From positions 1-37,197 of the IMG/VR virus record IMGVR_UViG_3300017971_000521: a stretch of DNA of 37,197 bases; one strand, given 5' to 3'. The notes under the pieces are model-generated. The model did no database searches. It saw only the letters and a program-made list of their open reading frames with translations, and had not been told where the DNA came from. Positions 13,248 through 22,063 of the stretch are shown one piece after another (position 1 is the stretch's first letter; every line of letters starts with the position of its first letter). A program made the translations under genes and the position numbers. This DNA is from a virus.

Positions 13248-14111
13248 ATGACTGCTACAATTAGTACAGCATTTATTAATCAATTTTCAGACAACTTATA
13301 TAGTTTAGTAGAACAAAAAGGTTCTAAGCTTCGCCCAGCCATGAAAATAGAAATGGCTAAAGGTGAAAAACATTTCTTTGATAGATTAGGTTCTTTTACT
13401 GCAACCGAAATTACTTCCCGTTTAGAGGATACTGTAATGCAAGACCCTGCACACAGCAGACGTATGGCTACAGTTGCAAGATATGGAGCAACAACATATT
13501 TGGACAATATAGATAAATTAAAGCTGCTTATAGACCCAACTAGTGATTATGCTATGAAATTAGCAAGAGGCCAAGGCAGAAATTTAGATGATGTTATTTT
13601 AGCTGCAATGCTAGGAACTGCTGCTACTGGACAAACAGGAAGTGGTTCACAGGCTTTTGATGCTAATCAACAAATAGCTCATGGTTCTACAGGATTTTCT
13701 GTAGCTAAATTTAATCAAGCTTTACGTTTAATGGAATCAAACGAGGTTGATGTTGATGGCATTAGAATATATTTAGCAGCAGGAGCAAGAGCTGTTGAAG
13801 ATTTATTTGGTGAAAATGATATCGTAAGTTTTGATTTCCAAAATACTAAAGCTTTATCAGATGGCAAGCTTCCAATGTTTCGTGGTGTAAATATTATAAG
13901 AACTCAACGCATTCCTGATCAAACATCTGGTTCTGTTTATCGTTGCTTATTGTTTACTGAAGACACAATGAAGGTTGCTATGAACCAAGATATTGAGGTT
14001 AAAGTTGGCGAGCGCATGGATAAAAACTGGGCATTACAAATTTCAACCTACATGCAATATGGTGCAGTACGCATGGAAGAGGAACAAGTAGTAGATATTT
14101 TATATCAATAA
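13248..14111 (+). CDS. Major capsid protein
   Basis: A 287-aa protein that forms the head shell. The order and sequence fit the short podovirus capsid family that begins with FINQFSDNLYSLVEQKGSKL, continues with FDRLGS and a TRYDDT-like region (SRLEDTVMQDPAHSRRM), and ends GAVRMEEEQVVDILY. Codon use appears less AT-biased than in neighbours, as expected for a highly expressed gene. The ribosome site AAGGAGAG is very strong. Flanking hairpins (13096-13200 and 14124-14146) may isolate its mRNA. Confidence 0.88.
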   Translation: MTATISTAFINQFSDNLYSLVEQKGSKLRPAMKIEMAKGEKHFFDRLGSFTATEITSRLEDTVMQDPAHSRRMATVARYGATTYLDNIDKLKLLIDPTSDYAMKLARGQGRNLDDVILAAMLGTAATGQTGSGSQAFDANQQIAHGSTGFSVAKFNQALRLMESNEVDVDGIRIYLAAGARAVEDLFGENDIVSFDFQNTKALSDGKLPMFRGVNIIRTQRIPDQTSGSVYRCLLFTEDTMKVAMNQDIEVKVGERMDKNWALQISTYMQYGAVRMEEEQVVDILYQ

Positions 14112-14123
14112 TTATTTTTAATC

Positions 14124-14146
14124 GGAGAGTGATAATAAAGCTCTCC
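14124..14146 (+). terminator. Hairpin after the capsid gene (partial terminator)
   Basis: GGAGAG (14124-14129) pairs with CTCTCC (14141-14146) around an 11-base loop, 12 bases after the capsid stop. There is no T-run, so it may protect the 3' end of the capsid mRNA or slow transcription rather than stop it. Confidence 0.4.
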
Positions 14147-14165
14147 CATATAAAGGAGAAAACAA

Positions 14166-14711
14166 ATGACTGCAACTACAGTTTATTCAGAAGCAGTAAC
14201 CAATCTTATAGCAGATCCTATTGTTATATTAGATAGAAAAAAAGGACGTCTTAAAACTATTATTGATCAAGATGAAGTAGCTACCACTTCTATAGATGAA
14301 GCAGGAGACGTTACATTATTTTGTCCAATACCATCTAATGCAGTAATTCTATCTGTTCTAGTAAAAAATGATGATTTAGATACTAATGCAACAGAAACTC
14401 TAGATTTAAATTGGGGTTTATATTATTCAGGAATTGGTGGGAATCAATATATAACAGGCAAAACATTAGGAACCGCAATAGACGCGGATTGTTTTGCGGC
14501 AGATAGTGCTTTGTTTGAAGACGCTAATACAACTTGGGTAGATGTTAGAAATGCTACTGATGATATTGCCGATATAGATTTAGAAGCATGGCAAGTAGCT
14601 GGATTAACCTCAGACCCAGGCGGTCTATTTTTAATAGGCATGACTGTTGGAACTAATGCAGCTGCAACAGCGCAAGCAGGAACAGTTGTTGTAAGAGTTG
14701 ATTATATTTAA
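14166..14711 (+). CDS. Putative capsid decoration or minor head protein
   Basis: A 181-aa acidic protein directly after the capsid gene, with ribosome site AAAGGAGAAA. It contains beta-type segments and a GG-rich middle (LNWGLYYSGIGGNQY), and ends TVVVRVDYI. Its first residues (MTAT) match those of the capsid protein, but no further similarity is seen. The position and the following strong terminator suggest a virion protein needed in large amounts, such as a decoration protein. No family can be named with confidence. Confidence 0.55.
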   Translation: MTATTVYSEAVTNLIADPIVILDRKKGRLKTIIDQDEVATTSIDEAGDVTLFCPIPSNAVILSVLVKNDDLDTNATETLDLNWGLYYSGIGGNQYITGKTLGTAIDADCFAADSALFEDANTTWVDVRNATDDIADIDLEAWQVAGLTSDPGGLFLIGMTVGTNAAATAQAGTVVVRVDYI

Positions 14712-14726
14712 TTTAGAAGCGAATTA

Positions 14727-14768
14727 CCCGCCACGCCTCTTAATAATGCGAACCAAGGCGGGGTTTTT
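14727..14768 (+). terminator. Rho-independent terminator
   Basis: CCCGCC (14727-14732) pairs with GGCGGG (14757-14762). An inner CGC/GCG pair can form, and after one more G there is a run of five T (14764-14768). This is the clearest terminator in the rightward direction and lies between the decoration-like gene and the head-fibre gene. Some read-through must occur, because no new promoter is evident downstream. Confidence 0.75.
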
Positions 14769-14779
14769 AAGGAGATAAA

Positions 14780-15802
14780 ATGGCTTTGGAAAGAGAAATA
14801 AATGTAGATCATCTTGAGATAGATGGTACAGAAATAACTGCTACTGCTTCTGAAATAAATGCATTAGATGGATTAACTGCATCTTATGATGAATTAAATA
14901 TTTTAGATGGAGTAACAGCTACAGCAACAGAAATTAATTATTTAGATATAGCCACTTTAGGAACAGGAGCAGCTTCTAAAGCAGTAGTTTTAGATGCAGG
15001 TGAAGACTATACGTGGCCTACTGCTGGTAGATTAACCTATGGCGGAACAGCGATTACAGCTACTGGAGCAGAAGTTAATTATTTAGATATAGCAACTTTA
15101 GGCACAGGAGCAGCTTCTAAAGCTGTAGTGTTAGATGCAGGAGAAGATTATACATGGCCTGCAAGTGGTGTTTTAACCTATGGTGGAACAGGTATTACAG
15201 CTACGGGAGCAGAAATTAATTATTTAGATATAGCAACCTTAGGAACAGGAGCTGCCTCTAAAGCAGTAGTATTAGATGCAGGGGAAGACTATACGTGGCC
15301 AGCTACTGGGGTTTTAACCTATGGTGGCGGAGCAATAAATGCAACAGGTGCAGAAATAACTAGAGCTTGTGATCTTTCAGCCAGATTAGTTTCTTTAACT
15401 GCTACAGCATCTATTACTGAAGCAGCACATGAAGGTAGAGATATGTATATTACTGGAACTGCTTTAGCTACATATACATTACCAGAAGCAACAGGAAGTG
15501 GAGGCAGATATAGATTTATTATCGGAGAAGTAAATACCAATAATACAGTTATTACAACCGCTGACGCTACTAACTGTAGTTTTTATGGTAGTGTAAATAT
15601 TTTAGATAAAGACGCAGCAGCACAAGCCGCTTATGCGCCAGCAGCTACAGATGAATTAATTACTTTAAACGGAACTACTACTGGAGGACAGATAGGAGAT
15701 TTTATAGAAGTATTAGATATTGCTACTGATAAGTGGATGGTGTTTGGACAATTAACAGTTCCAACAGGATCTAATCCTGCAACTCCTTTTAGTGGAGCAT
15801 AA
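14780..15802 (+). CDS. Head-fibre-like protein with three 47-aa repeats
   Basis: A 340-aa protein. The N-terminus has ASEINALDGLT and ATEINYLD motifs typical of phage head-fibre and fibre-shaft proteins. Three tandem repeats of 47 aa (141 bp) follow at about residues 51-191, each with NYLDIATLGTGAASKAVVLD, then AGEDYTWP and LTYGG. The DNA of the repeats is also very similar, indicating recent duplication. The C-terminal part (about 195-340) is beta-rich and probably binds the outside. Ribosome site AAGGAGATAAA. It likely projects from the head. Confidence 0.65.
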   Translation: MALEREINVDHLEIDGTEITATASEINALDGLTASYDELNILDGVTATATEINYLDIATLGTGAASKAVVLDAGEDYTWPTAGRLTYGGTAITATGAEVNYLDIATLGTGAASKAVVLDAGEDYTWPASGVLTYGGTGITATGAEINYLDIATLGTGAASKAVVLDAGEDYTWPATGVLTYGGGAINATGAEITRACDLSARLVSLTATASITEAAHEGRDMYITGTALATYTLPEATGSGGRYRFIIGEVNTNNTVITTADATNCSFYGSVNILDKDAAAQAAYAPAATDELITLNGTTTGGQIGDFIEVLDIATDKWMVFGQLTVPTGSNPATPFSGA

Positions 15803-15807
15803 AAAAC

Positions 15808-15863
15808 ATACCCAGTTATTTCAAGGCTTGGAGGCTAAATTTTAATTATTAATAACTGGGTAT
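15808..15863 (+). terminator. 13-bp perfect hairpin before the tail tube gene
   Basis: ATACCCAGTTATT (15808-15820) pairs exactly with AATAACTGGGTAT (15851-15863), loop of 30 bases. An A-run precedes it and only ATTTATC follows, so termination would be weak in the rightward direction. It lies 7 bases before the ribosome site of the tail tube A gene and could reduce expression of downstream genes or protect the upstream mRNA. Confidence 0.5.
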
Positions 15864-15870
15864 ATTTATC

Positions 15871-15888
15871 AGGGAGGATAAAACCATC
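15871..15888 (+). promoter_or_regulatory. Ribosome site placing a likely ATC start codon
   Basis: AGGGAGG (15871-15877) lies 8 bases before the ATC at 15886-15888. No comparable site lies near the first ATG at 15913, which is 35 bases from AGGGAGG. From the ATC the protein would begin (start)ASKVQICNMALSKLGA, the normal N-terminus of the family. Confidence 0.6.
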
Positions 15889-16455
15889 GCATCAAAAGTT
15901 CAAATATGTAATATGGCCCTGAGTAAATTAGGAGCTAATACTATAGTTTCATTAACTGATGGAACTTCAGAAGCTATTTTATGTAATACATTTTTTGAGG
16001 ATTTAGCTAAAAGAGTAATGGTTCAAGGTTCTTGGACTAGTACTATTAAAAGAGCTGCATTAGCCCAAACTACGAATACTCCTACATATGATTATTCATA
16101 TGAATATCAATTACCTGTGGGGCCTAAATGTTTAAAAGTTTTAGATATAGATGAAGAAGTTCCAGGAACTATAGATTATAGAATAGAGGGCGATAAACTT
16201 TTAACTGATGAATCTTCTATTAATATTAGATATATAGGGTATCTAACCACTACAGAGGATTATGGTGTTTTGTTAACTGAGGCTATAGAAACTTTATTAG
16301 CTTCATATCTTGCTTTGCCTTTAACTGGTAATGCTCAATTATCACAAGCATTAAAACAAGAATACATTGAGATATTAAATAATAATTTAGCTGTTGATGG
16401 ACAACAAGGAGAAAAACAAACTGTTTCTATTACCGATTTAATAGAGGTTAGATAA
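15886..16455 (+). CDS. Tail tubular protein A (T7 gp11-like)
   Basis: The protein forms the adaptor ring between portal and tail nozzle. With the ATC start at 15886 it has 189 aa and begins ASKVQICNMALSKLGA, the expected family N-terminus; starting at ATG 15913 would remove nine conserved residues. Further family marks are DGTSEAILCNTFFEDLA, a central beta-rich part and LLASYLALPLTGN in the C-terminal helices. The next gene's ATG overlaps the stop by one base. The rare ATC could be a real weak start, a mutated ATG or a sequencing error. Confidence 0.8.
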   Translation: MASKVQICNMALSKLGANTIVSLTDGTSEAILCNTFFEDLAKRVMVQGSWTSTIKRAALAQTTNTPTYDYSYEYQLPVGPKCLKVLDIDEEVPGTIDYRIEGDKLLTDESSINIRYIGYLTTTEDYGVLLTEAIETLLASYLALPLTGNAQLSQALKQEYIEILNNNLAVDGQQGEKQTVSITDLIEVR

Positions 16456-19181
16456 TGCCCAGAAATTCTGATAATGAAAAGATAATTAATCAGGTTTCAT
16501 TTACTGGGGGGGAAATATCTCCTAAATTATATTATAGAATTGATACTAGTGAATTTGAGAAATCTCTTAGAATAGCAACAAATTGCCTTCCTTTACCGCA
16601 AGGGCCTATAAGAAGAAGAAATGGAACTCAATATATAGCAGATGTTAAAACACATTCTGCAACTGTGAAATTAATACGATATCAATATAATCAAGATACA
16701 GCATTTATATTAGAATTCGGGAATTTATATATTAGATTTTATGTTGATAATGGGCAAGTACAATCTGGGGGAAGTCCATATGAAATAGTTACTCCATATA
16801 CTACTGCTCAATTATCCCAAATTGAATATATTCAAAATGGTAATATAATGTATTTAACTCATCCATCTCATGCTCCTAGAATATTAATTAGGTATGCTGA
16901 TGATGATTGGGAATTAGATATTTTAGATTTATATCCAGAACCTACATATGAAGCTGGATATTCACCTTCGGCAACCTTAACTCCTGCTGCTATTACTGGA
17001 ACTGGAATTAATTTTACTGCTAGTGCTGCTAGTTTTTTAGGAGCTGATGTAGGAAGACAGATAGTTAATAATGCAGATGGAGAAACTGGAAGAGCAGCTA
17101 TTATATCGATAACAAGTTCTACTGTTGCTGTATGCGATATATTGGAAAATTTTACTGATACTAATGCTATTGCCTCAGGGGATTGGGTAATGGACTTAAG
17201 CCCAATTGCAGATTTAGAAATAGATGGCGTTCAAGCAGGTTCAATAGCGAATATAAGAAGCGAATATCCTTCAGGAACTTTAGGTAATAGATTAACTATT
17301 ACTGGAATAACTTCCGCAGATCCAGCGGTTGTTACGTCCGCATCACATGGTTTATCTAATGGACAACAAGTTCAAATAGATGATGTTGTGGGAATGACTG
17401 AAATAAACGATAGTACATTTACAGTAAATAATGTTGCTGCAAATACTTTTGAATTAAAAGATGAGGATAGTTCTTCTTATGTTACATATAGTTCTGGCGG
17501 AATAGCTAGAAGAGTATTTACTGGGGAAAGTATTAATGCTTTTCGCTCAGCTGATGTAGGTAAATATCTCTTAATGAATGGTGGTGTATGTAAAATAATT
17601 AGTGTGAATGCTGCAAATGATATAGATGTAGAAATATTAAAGAGTTTAAATTCAGATGATATTACTGGTGATTGGACTTTAGAAACAGCTACATGGGATG
17701 CAACAAGAGGATATCCAAGAGCAATAGGTTTCTATGAACAACGTTTAATTTTTGGGGGAACAATTGCACAACCTCAAACAATTTGGATGTCCGAATCTGG
17801 AATATTTGATGGTTTTGGTGTAGGGCCTGATGATGAAGATGCTATTGAAATTGATTTAGTATCAAATGAAGTTAATCAGATTAATTGGATAGCTTCTGGA
17901 CGAGATTTAGTTATCGGGACTAGTGGTGGGGAAATAACAGTTGATAGTAGTTCTGTTTCAGGTCTTACTCCTTCTACAGCTAGGCAACAACCTAGAACAT
18001 ATCATGGTAGTAAAATACAACAAATAGTACAAATAAAAGATGAAATATTATTTATTCAAGGTTCTGAAAGAAAAATTAGAACTTTTAGATATAATTTTGA
18101 TGTAGATAATTATACTGGAGAAGATTTAACTTTTCTTATTGAACATTTAACTCCAGAAGGTATTACTGAAATTGCATATTCTCAAGAACCAGATAGCATA
18201 TTATATGCAGTAACTGGAGATGGAAACTTATTAGCTGGTGTATATGATAGAATTAAAAAGGTATTGGGATGGTCTAAGATAACAACGGATGGTTATTATG
18301 AGAATGTTCAGACAATAACCAGTGGAGAACAAGACCAGGTTTGGGTTGTTGTTCAAAGAAAAGTAAATGGAAGTACTGTAAGATATATAGAAATTTTTGA
18401 TAATTCAGATGGAACAGGTGATACAGATGGATTTAGTGATAGTTATTTAACATTATCTAATGCTTTAACTATTACAGGAATAACCAATGCAAATCCCGCT
18501 GTTGTCACATCTGCATCTCACGGATTATCTAATGGTGATTTGGTTATTATAAAAGATTTAGAAGATCCTTTGTCCGGGGATTTAGATTCCGATAAGACAA
18601 ACTTAAGTTCTATAAATCAAAATACTTATACAGTAGCTGGAGTAGCCACTAATACGTTTCAATTATCTGGATTAAATACTACAAACTATAACGCTTATGG
18701 TTCTGGAGGAAATGCTTATAAAAAGGTTACAAGTATTTCTGGTTTAGATCATTTAGAAGGGAAAACAGTTCAAGTAAAAGTAGACGGTGCTGTTCATCCC
18801 AATGAAACAGTATCAAGCGGAGCAATAACTTTAGATTATCCTGCGGGCGAGGTTACAGTCGGATTATCTTATTCTACTGAAATATCTATGTTAAATATAG
18901 AATATGATATTGGTTTAGGTAGCATGCAAGGACAAAGAGCTAGATGGGTTCGTCCTATTGTATATGTTTATAAATCTGGATATCCCTTAGTTAATAATGA
19001 ATTCAAACCTTCCAGGGATGGCACAATGAAGATGGGTCAAAAAGTTCCTTTATTCAGCGGTTATATTGAATATGCTGGATTAAAATGGGATAACACAACA
19101 GCTTTAACTTTTACTTTATCAGATCCAATTCCATTACAGATAAGTGGTATAACAGGATTAATTAATGCGGGGATTAAATAG
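16455..19181 (+). CDS. Tail tubular protein B / tail nozzle protein
   Basis: A 908-aa protein whose N-terminus (VSFTGGEISPKLYYRIDTS, then ATNCLPLPQGPIRRRNGTQY) is typical of the large tail nozzle protein that follows tail tube A in podoviruses. It should form the hexameric tip of the tail. Two copies of a domain with VVTSASHGLSNG occur at about residues 277-350 and 668-757, resembling the E1-FCCH-type beta domains seen in phage tail proteins. The C-terminus (LKWDNTTALTFTLSDPIP) also fits. Coupled to the previous gene by TAATG. Confidence 0.82.
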   Translation: MPRNSDNEKIINQVSFTGGEISPKLYYRIDTSEFEKSLRIATNCLPLPQGPIRRRNGTQYIADVKTHSATVKLIRYQYNQDTAFILEFGNLYIRFYVDNGQVQSGGSPYEIVTPYTTAQLSQIEYIQNGNIMYLTHPSHAPRILIRYADDDWELDILDLYPEPTYEAGYSPSATLTPAAITGTGINFTASAASFLGADVGRQIVNNADGETGRAAIISITSSTVAVCDILENFTDTNAIASGDWVMDLSPIADLEIDGVQAGSIANIRSEYPSGTLGNRLTITGITSADPAVVTSASHGLSNGQQVQIDDVVGMTEINDSTFTVNNVAANTFELKDEDSSSYVTYSSGGIARRVFTGESINAFRSADVGKYLLMNGGVCKIISVNAANDIDVEILKSLNSDDITGDWTLETATWDATRGYPRAIGFYEQRLIFGGTIAQPQTIWMSESGIFDGFGVGPDDEDAIEIDLVSNEVNQINWIASGRDLVIGTSGGEITVDSSSVSGLTPSTARQQPRTYHGSKIQQIVQIKDEILFIQGSERKIRTFRYNFDVDNYTGEDLTFLIEHLTPEGITEIAYSQEPDSILYAVTGDGNLLAGVYDRIKKVLGWSKITTDGYYENVQTITSGEQDQVWVVVQRKVNGSTVRYIEIFDNSDGTGDTDGFSDSYLTLSNALTITGITNANPAVVTSASHGLSNGDLVIIKDLEDPLSGDLDSDKTNLSSINQNTYTVAGVATNTFQLSGLNTTNYNAYGSGGNAYKKVTSISGLDHLEGKTVQVKVDGAVHPNETVSSGAITLDYPAGEVTVGLSYSTEISMLNIEYDIGLGSMQGQRARWVRPIVYVYKSGYPLVNNEFKPSRDGTMKMGQKVPLFSGYIEYAGLKWDNTTALTFTLSDPIPLQISGITGLINAGIK

Positions 19182-19190
19182 GAAATTGGT

Positions 19191-19844
19191 ATGACTGATT
19201 TATTAAAATCATTAACAAGTTTTTCTGATAAATATTCAGCTCCTATTCAAAGCTTTATGAATTTAGGAAGTCAATTCGAAGCTTTAAATATTAAAAAAAG
19301 TGCGGCGCAATCTCAAATAAATAGTTTAAGTATGGCTGGTGATACTCAATATATAGGGGGAATATTATCCGCTGAAGGATATAGGAAAAGTAAAACTAGT
19401 GTAGCAAGTGCAACAGCATATAATTTAATTCAAGATAATTTAAATGTACAACGAGAAATGCAGTCATTGAGCAGACAATTTCAAAGAACGATAGGAGAAC
19501 AAATAGTTTCTACAGCTGCACAAGGAATTTCATTATCCAGTAAATCTGCTTTAATGTTAAGAAATGAAACAGTAAATGTTTATGATGAAGCTTTATTACA
19601 ATTAAAACTTTCCGCAGAAAATAATATAAGAAATAGATTATATGAATCTAAGCTTAAGCAAACTGAATTAGAACAACAAGCTCGTGCTTCAGAATATCAA
19701 GCAAAATTAGCTAGAGTAAATGCGGCAAATAGAATAGCAGAAATAGAAGCTACATCCGCATTTCAAGAAAAACAAACAACTAGTAGTTTATTTAAAAATG
19801 TTCCTACAGTTTTAAGACAAATATCTGAGGTAAGAAAAAAATAA
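19191..19844 (+). CDS. Internal virion protein, small (T7 gp14-like position)
   Basis: A 217-aa, glutamine- and alanine-rich helical protein with long coiled-coil-like stretches (about 80-200, for example YESKLKQTELEQQARASEY). Its position after the tail nozzle and before two large helical proteins matches the first of the three injected core proteins of T7-like phages, which help DNA cross the envelope. The ends overlap the next gene by one base. Assignment is by position and composition rather than by motif. Confidence 0.6.
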   Translation: MTDLLKSLTSFSDKYSAPIQSFMNLGSQFEALNIKKSAAQSQINSLSMAGDTQYIGGILSAEGYRKSKTSVASATAYNLIQDNLNVQREMQSLSRQFQRTIGEQIVSTAAQGISLSSKSALMLRNETVNVYDEALLQLKLSAENNIRNRLYESKLKQTELEQQARASEYQAKLARVNAANRIAEIEATSAFQEKQTTSSLFKNVPTVLRQISEVRKK

Positions 19845-22063
19845 TGGCTAAAATAGTTAGAGCAAATGACATAACTTTAAATAATCAATCGAGAATTGAT
19901 ATAAGCACTGCTGCTAGAGAAGGCTCAGGACTTATAGCTCAAGGTTATTTAGCTCAGCAAACGGCTGATGTTGAATTACAGAAAAGACAATATTCTATTA
20001 ATCAACAAATTAGTGACACAATAGATTCAGAAACTCAAAAGATTTTTAATGAATCAAAGTCAGCATATCAAGCTTCTACATTGATGGATAAGATGAATGC
20101 TGCTACTGAAAGTTTTGTTAGAGGAAAATTAAATAGATATAAAACCACTGTAGATGATAAAGGCAATTATACTTATCAATCATTGCCTAAAGATATAGAG
20201 AATATAGGTAACACTATATTACAGAATACTTTAAAAGAAATAAATGACCCGGAAGTAGCACAACAATTTCAACTAAGATTTAAAGGTTATATTTCAAATC
20301 AAAAGATTTCTGCTTTACAAGAAGCAACAAAACAACAAATGGTTGTTGGTTTAGAATCTTTAGATAAAGGATTGGGAACCATAATAAATCAAGCCTCACA
20401 AGATAATATAGGCCAAATGAATACTTATTATAATCAAGGTATTCAATCTTTAAAAGATGCTTTAGTTGGTGGAATAATAAGTAAGCCTGATTATGAACAA
20501 AAAGCAGAACAATTCAGATTAATATTAAAAGATAAAGTATTAAGAAATGCTATAAATGTAGACAGGAATACTGCTGCACAAGCTTTAAATAAGCCTGCTA
20601 CTGAATTGGGAATAACTGAAGATGAGAAAGCTAAATATAAAAAATTATTAGATACTACTTTAAAATCAGACCAGATAGCAGTTAAAAAAGCAGAAGAGTT
20701 ACAAGCAATAGATCGCTCAACTGAAGAAGCTTCTATTATAGAAGATTTAACAGCAAGAATGAAAGCAGATGTTTTAAGAGAAGATGAGCTTTTAGCGTTT
20801 GATGGGCTTATTTCTCCTAATAAATTTTCTCAAATGAAAACAGAATATGTTAAACAAGCTAAACAAAGAGAAGCTGAAAGACAACATCTTGCTGGATTAG
20901 CTTCAAGATTAAGGGAAGGAGATAATTTAAATAATGTTTCTAGCGGGGATATTGATAATATATATAATCATATGCTTGAACAAAGAGCGCATATAACAAA
21001 AAGTCAACCTACTCTTTCTGAGCAAGCAGAAATAGCAGCTTTAATTCCTCAACCAGTTAGAGAATTCGCAACAAATTTAAATACTAATGTGAAGCAAGGT
21101 TCTATTAAAAATGCTACTGAAATATTAGCTGCATATACATATATCAAAGATAGAAACAAACCTAGCTTAGCTAGAAATTTTGATGCTGATGCTACAGCTG
21201 TTATGGAATATACAGAAATGCTGGTTAATAAAGGAGGAGTTTCTGCTGAAGATGCTTTAGTTCAAGCCAGAGAAAAAGTATTTAATTCTTCTAATGAACT
21301 ACAGAGAGATTTATTGAAAGATTTTGATACTAATACTGAATGGTCTGAAGATTTTAAATTAGCTAATATTCAAGAAACCGCAGCATCGGAACTCGGTATT
21401 AAAACTGGAATATATGGATTTAGAAGTAATAATATTTCTCAAGCAATAGCCTATGATTATAAAAATTTTGTTAGAGAAGGTTATAGGAAATTAGGAGATA
21501 TTGAATCTGCTAAAAATTATGCTAAGCAAATAATGAACAGAAGATATGGGAAATCTAAAATAACTGGAGAAACCCAATATATGTTAAATCCTCCAGAAAA
21601 AATATGGGGGGAAGATAAGAGTGAAGATTTAAGAAATATTTTATTAGAAGATATAACTCCTTTAATTGAACAAAAAGTTTTTTCTCAGATTGGCATATCC
21701 GATGATAAAAAAAATATTATGGATATAGTTTTAAATTCTATTAATATACATTCAGATGATAAGACTTCTAATTTAATGACATTCAAATTAAATGAGAAAG
21801 GAGAAATAATTAACGAACAAACACCAACATGGACTGTTACTTATATAGATCCAGTTACAGGATTAATAACTCCCGTACTTAATCCAGAAACAGGACAAAT
21901 AAAAAGATGGTCGCCAGTAGGGAGTACTTATTATGATACGAAAAGAGCGAAATTATTATCAGAAGCAACAGCAAAAGCAGAAAGAGAAAAAGAAAATAGA
22001 GCTACACAAACCCAAGCTCAAAGGGAATTAGAAGAGATGTCTATTAAACCAGGATTAATATAA
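19844..22063 (+). CDS. Internal virion protein, medium (T7 gp15-like position)
   Basis: A 739-aa, largely helical, lysine/glutamate/glutamine-rich protein with no membrane segment. It contains features of internal core proteins, such as the start TLNNQSRIDISTAAREGSGL and a C-terminal charged coil. The position between the 217-aa and 1010-aa proteins matches gp15 of T7, a structural part of the ejected DNA conduit. One-base overlaps on both sides show tight coupling. Confidence 0.62.
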   Translation: MAKIVRANDITLNNQSRIDISTAAREGSGLIAQGYLAQQTADVELQKRQYSINQQISDTIDSETQKIFNESKSAYQASTLMDKMNAATESFVRGKLNRYKTTVDDKGNYTYQSLPKDIENIGNTILQNTLKEINDPEVAQQFQLRFKGYISNQKISALQEATKQQMVVGLESLDKGLGTIINQASQDNIGQMNTYYNQGIQSLKDALVGGIISKPDYEQKAEQFRLILKDKVLRNAINVDRNTAAQALNKPATELGITEDEKAKYKKLLDTTLKSDQIAVKKAEELQAIDRSTEEASIIEDLTARMKADVLREDELLAFDGLISPNKFSQMKTEYVKQAKQREAERQHLAGLASRLREGDNLNNVSSGDIDNIYNHMLEQRAHITKSQPTLSEQAEIAALIPQPVREFATNLNTNVKQGSIKNATEILAAYTYIKDRNKPSLARNFDADATAVMEYTEMLVNKGGVSAEDALVQAREKVFNSSNELQRDLLKDFDTNTEWSEDFKLANIQETAASELGIKTGIYGFRSNNISQAIAYDYKNFVREGYRKLGDIESAKNYAKQIMNRRYGKSKITGETQYMLNPPEKIWGEDKSEDLRNILLEDITPLIEQKVFSQIGISDDKKNIMDIVLNSINIHSDDKTSNLMTFKLNEKGEIINEQTPTWTVTYIDPVTGLITPVLNPETGQIKRWSPVGSTYYDTKRAKLLSEATAKAEREKENRATQTQAQRELEEMSIKPGLI

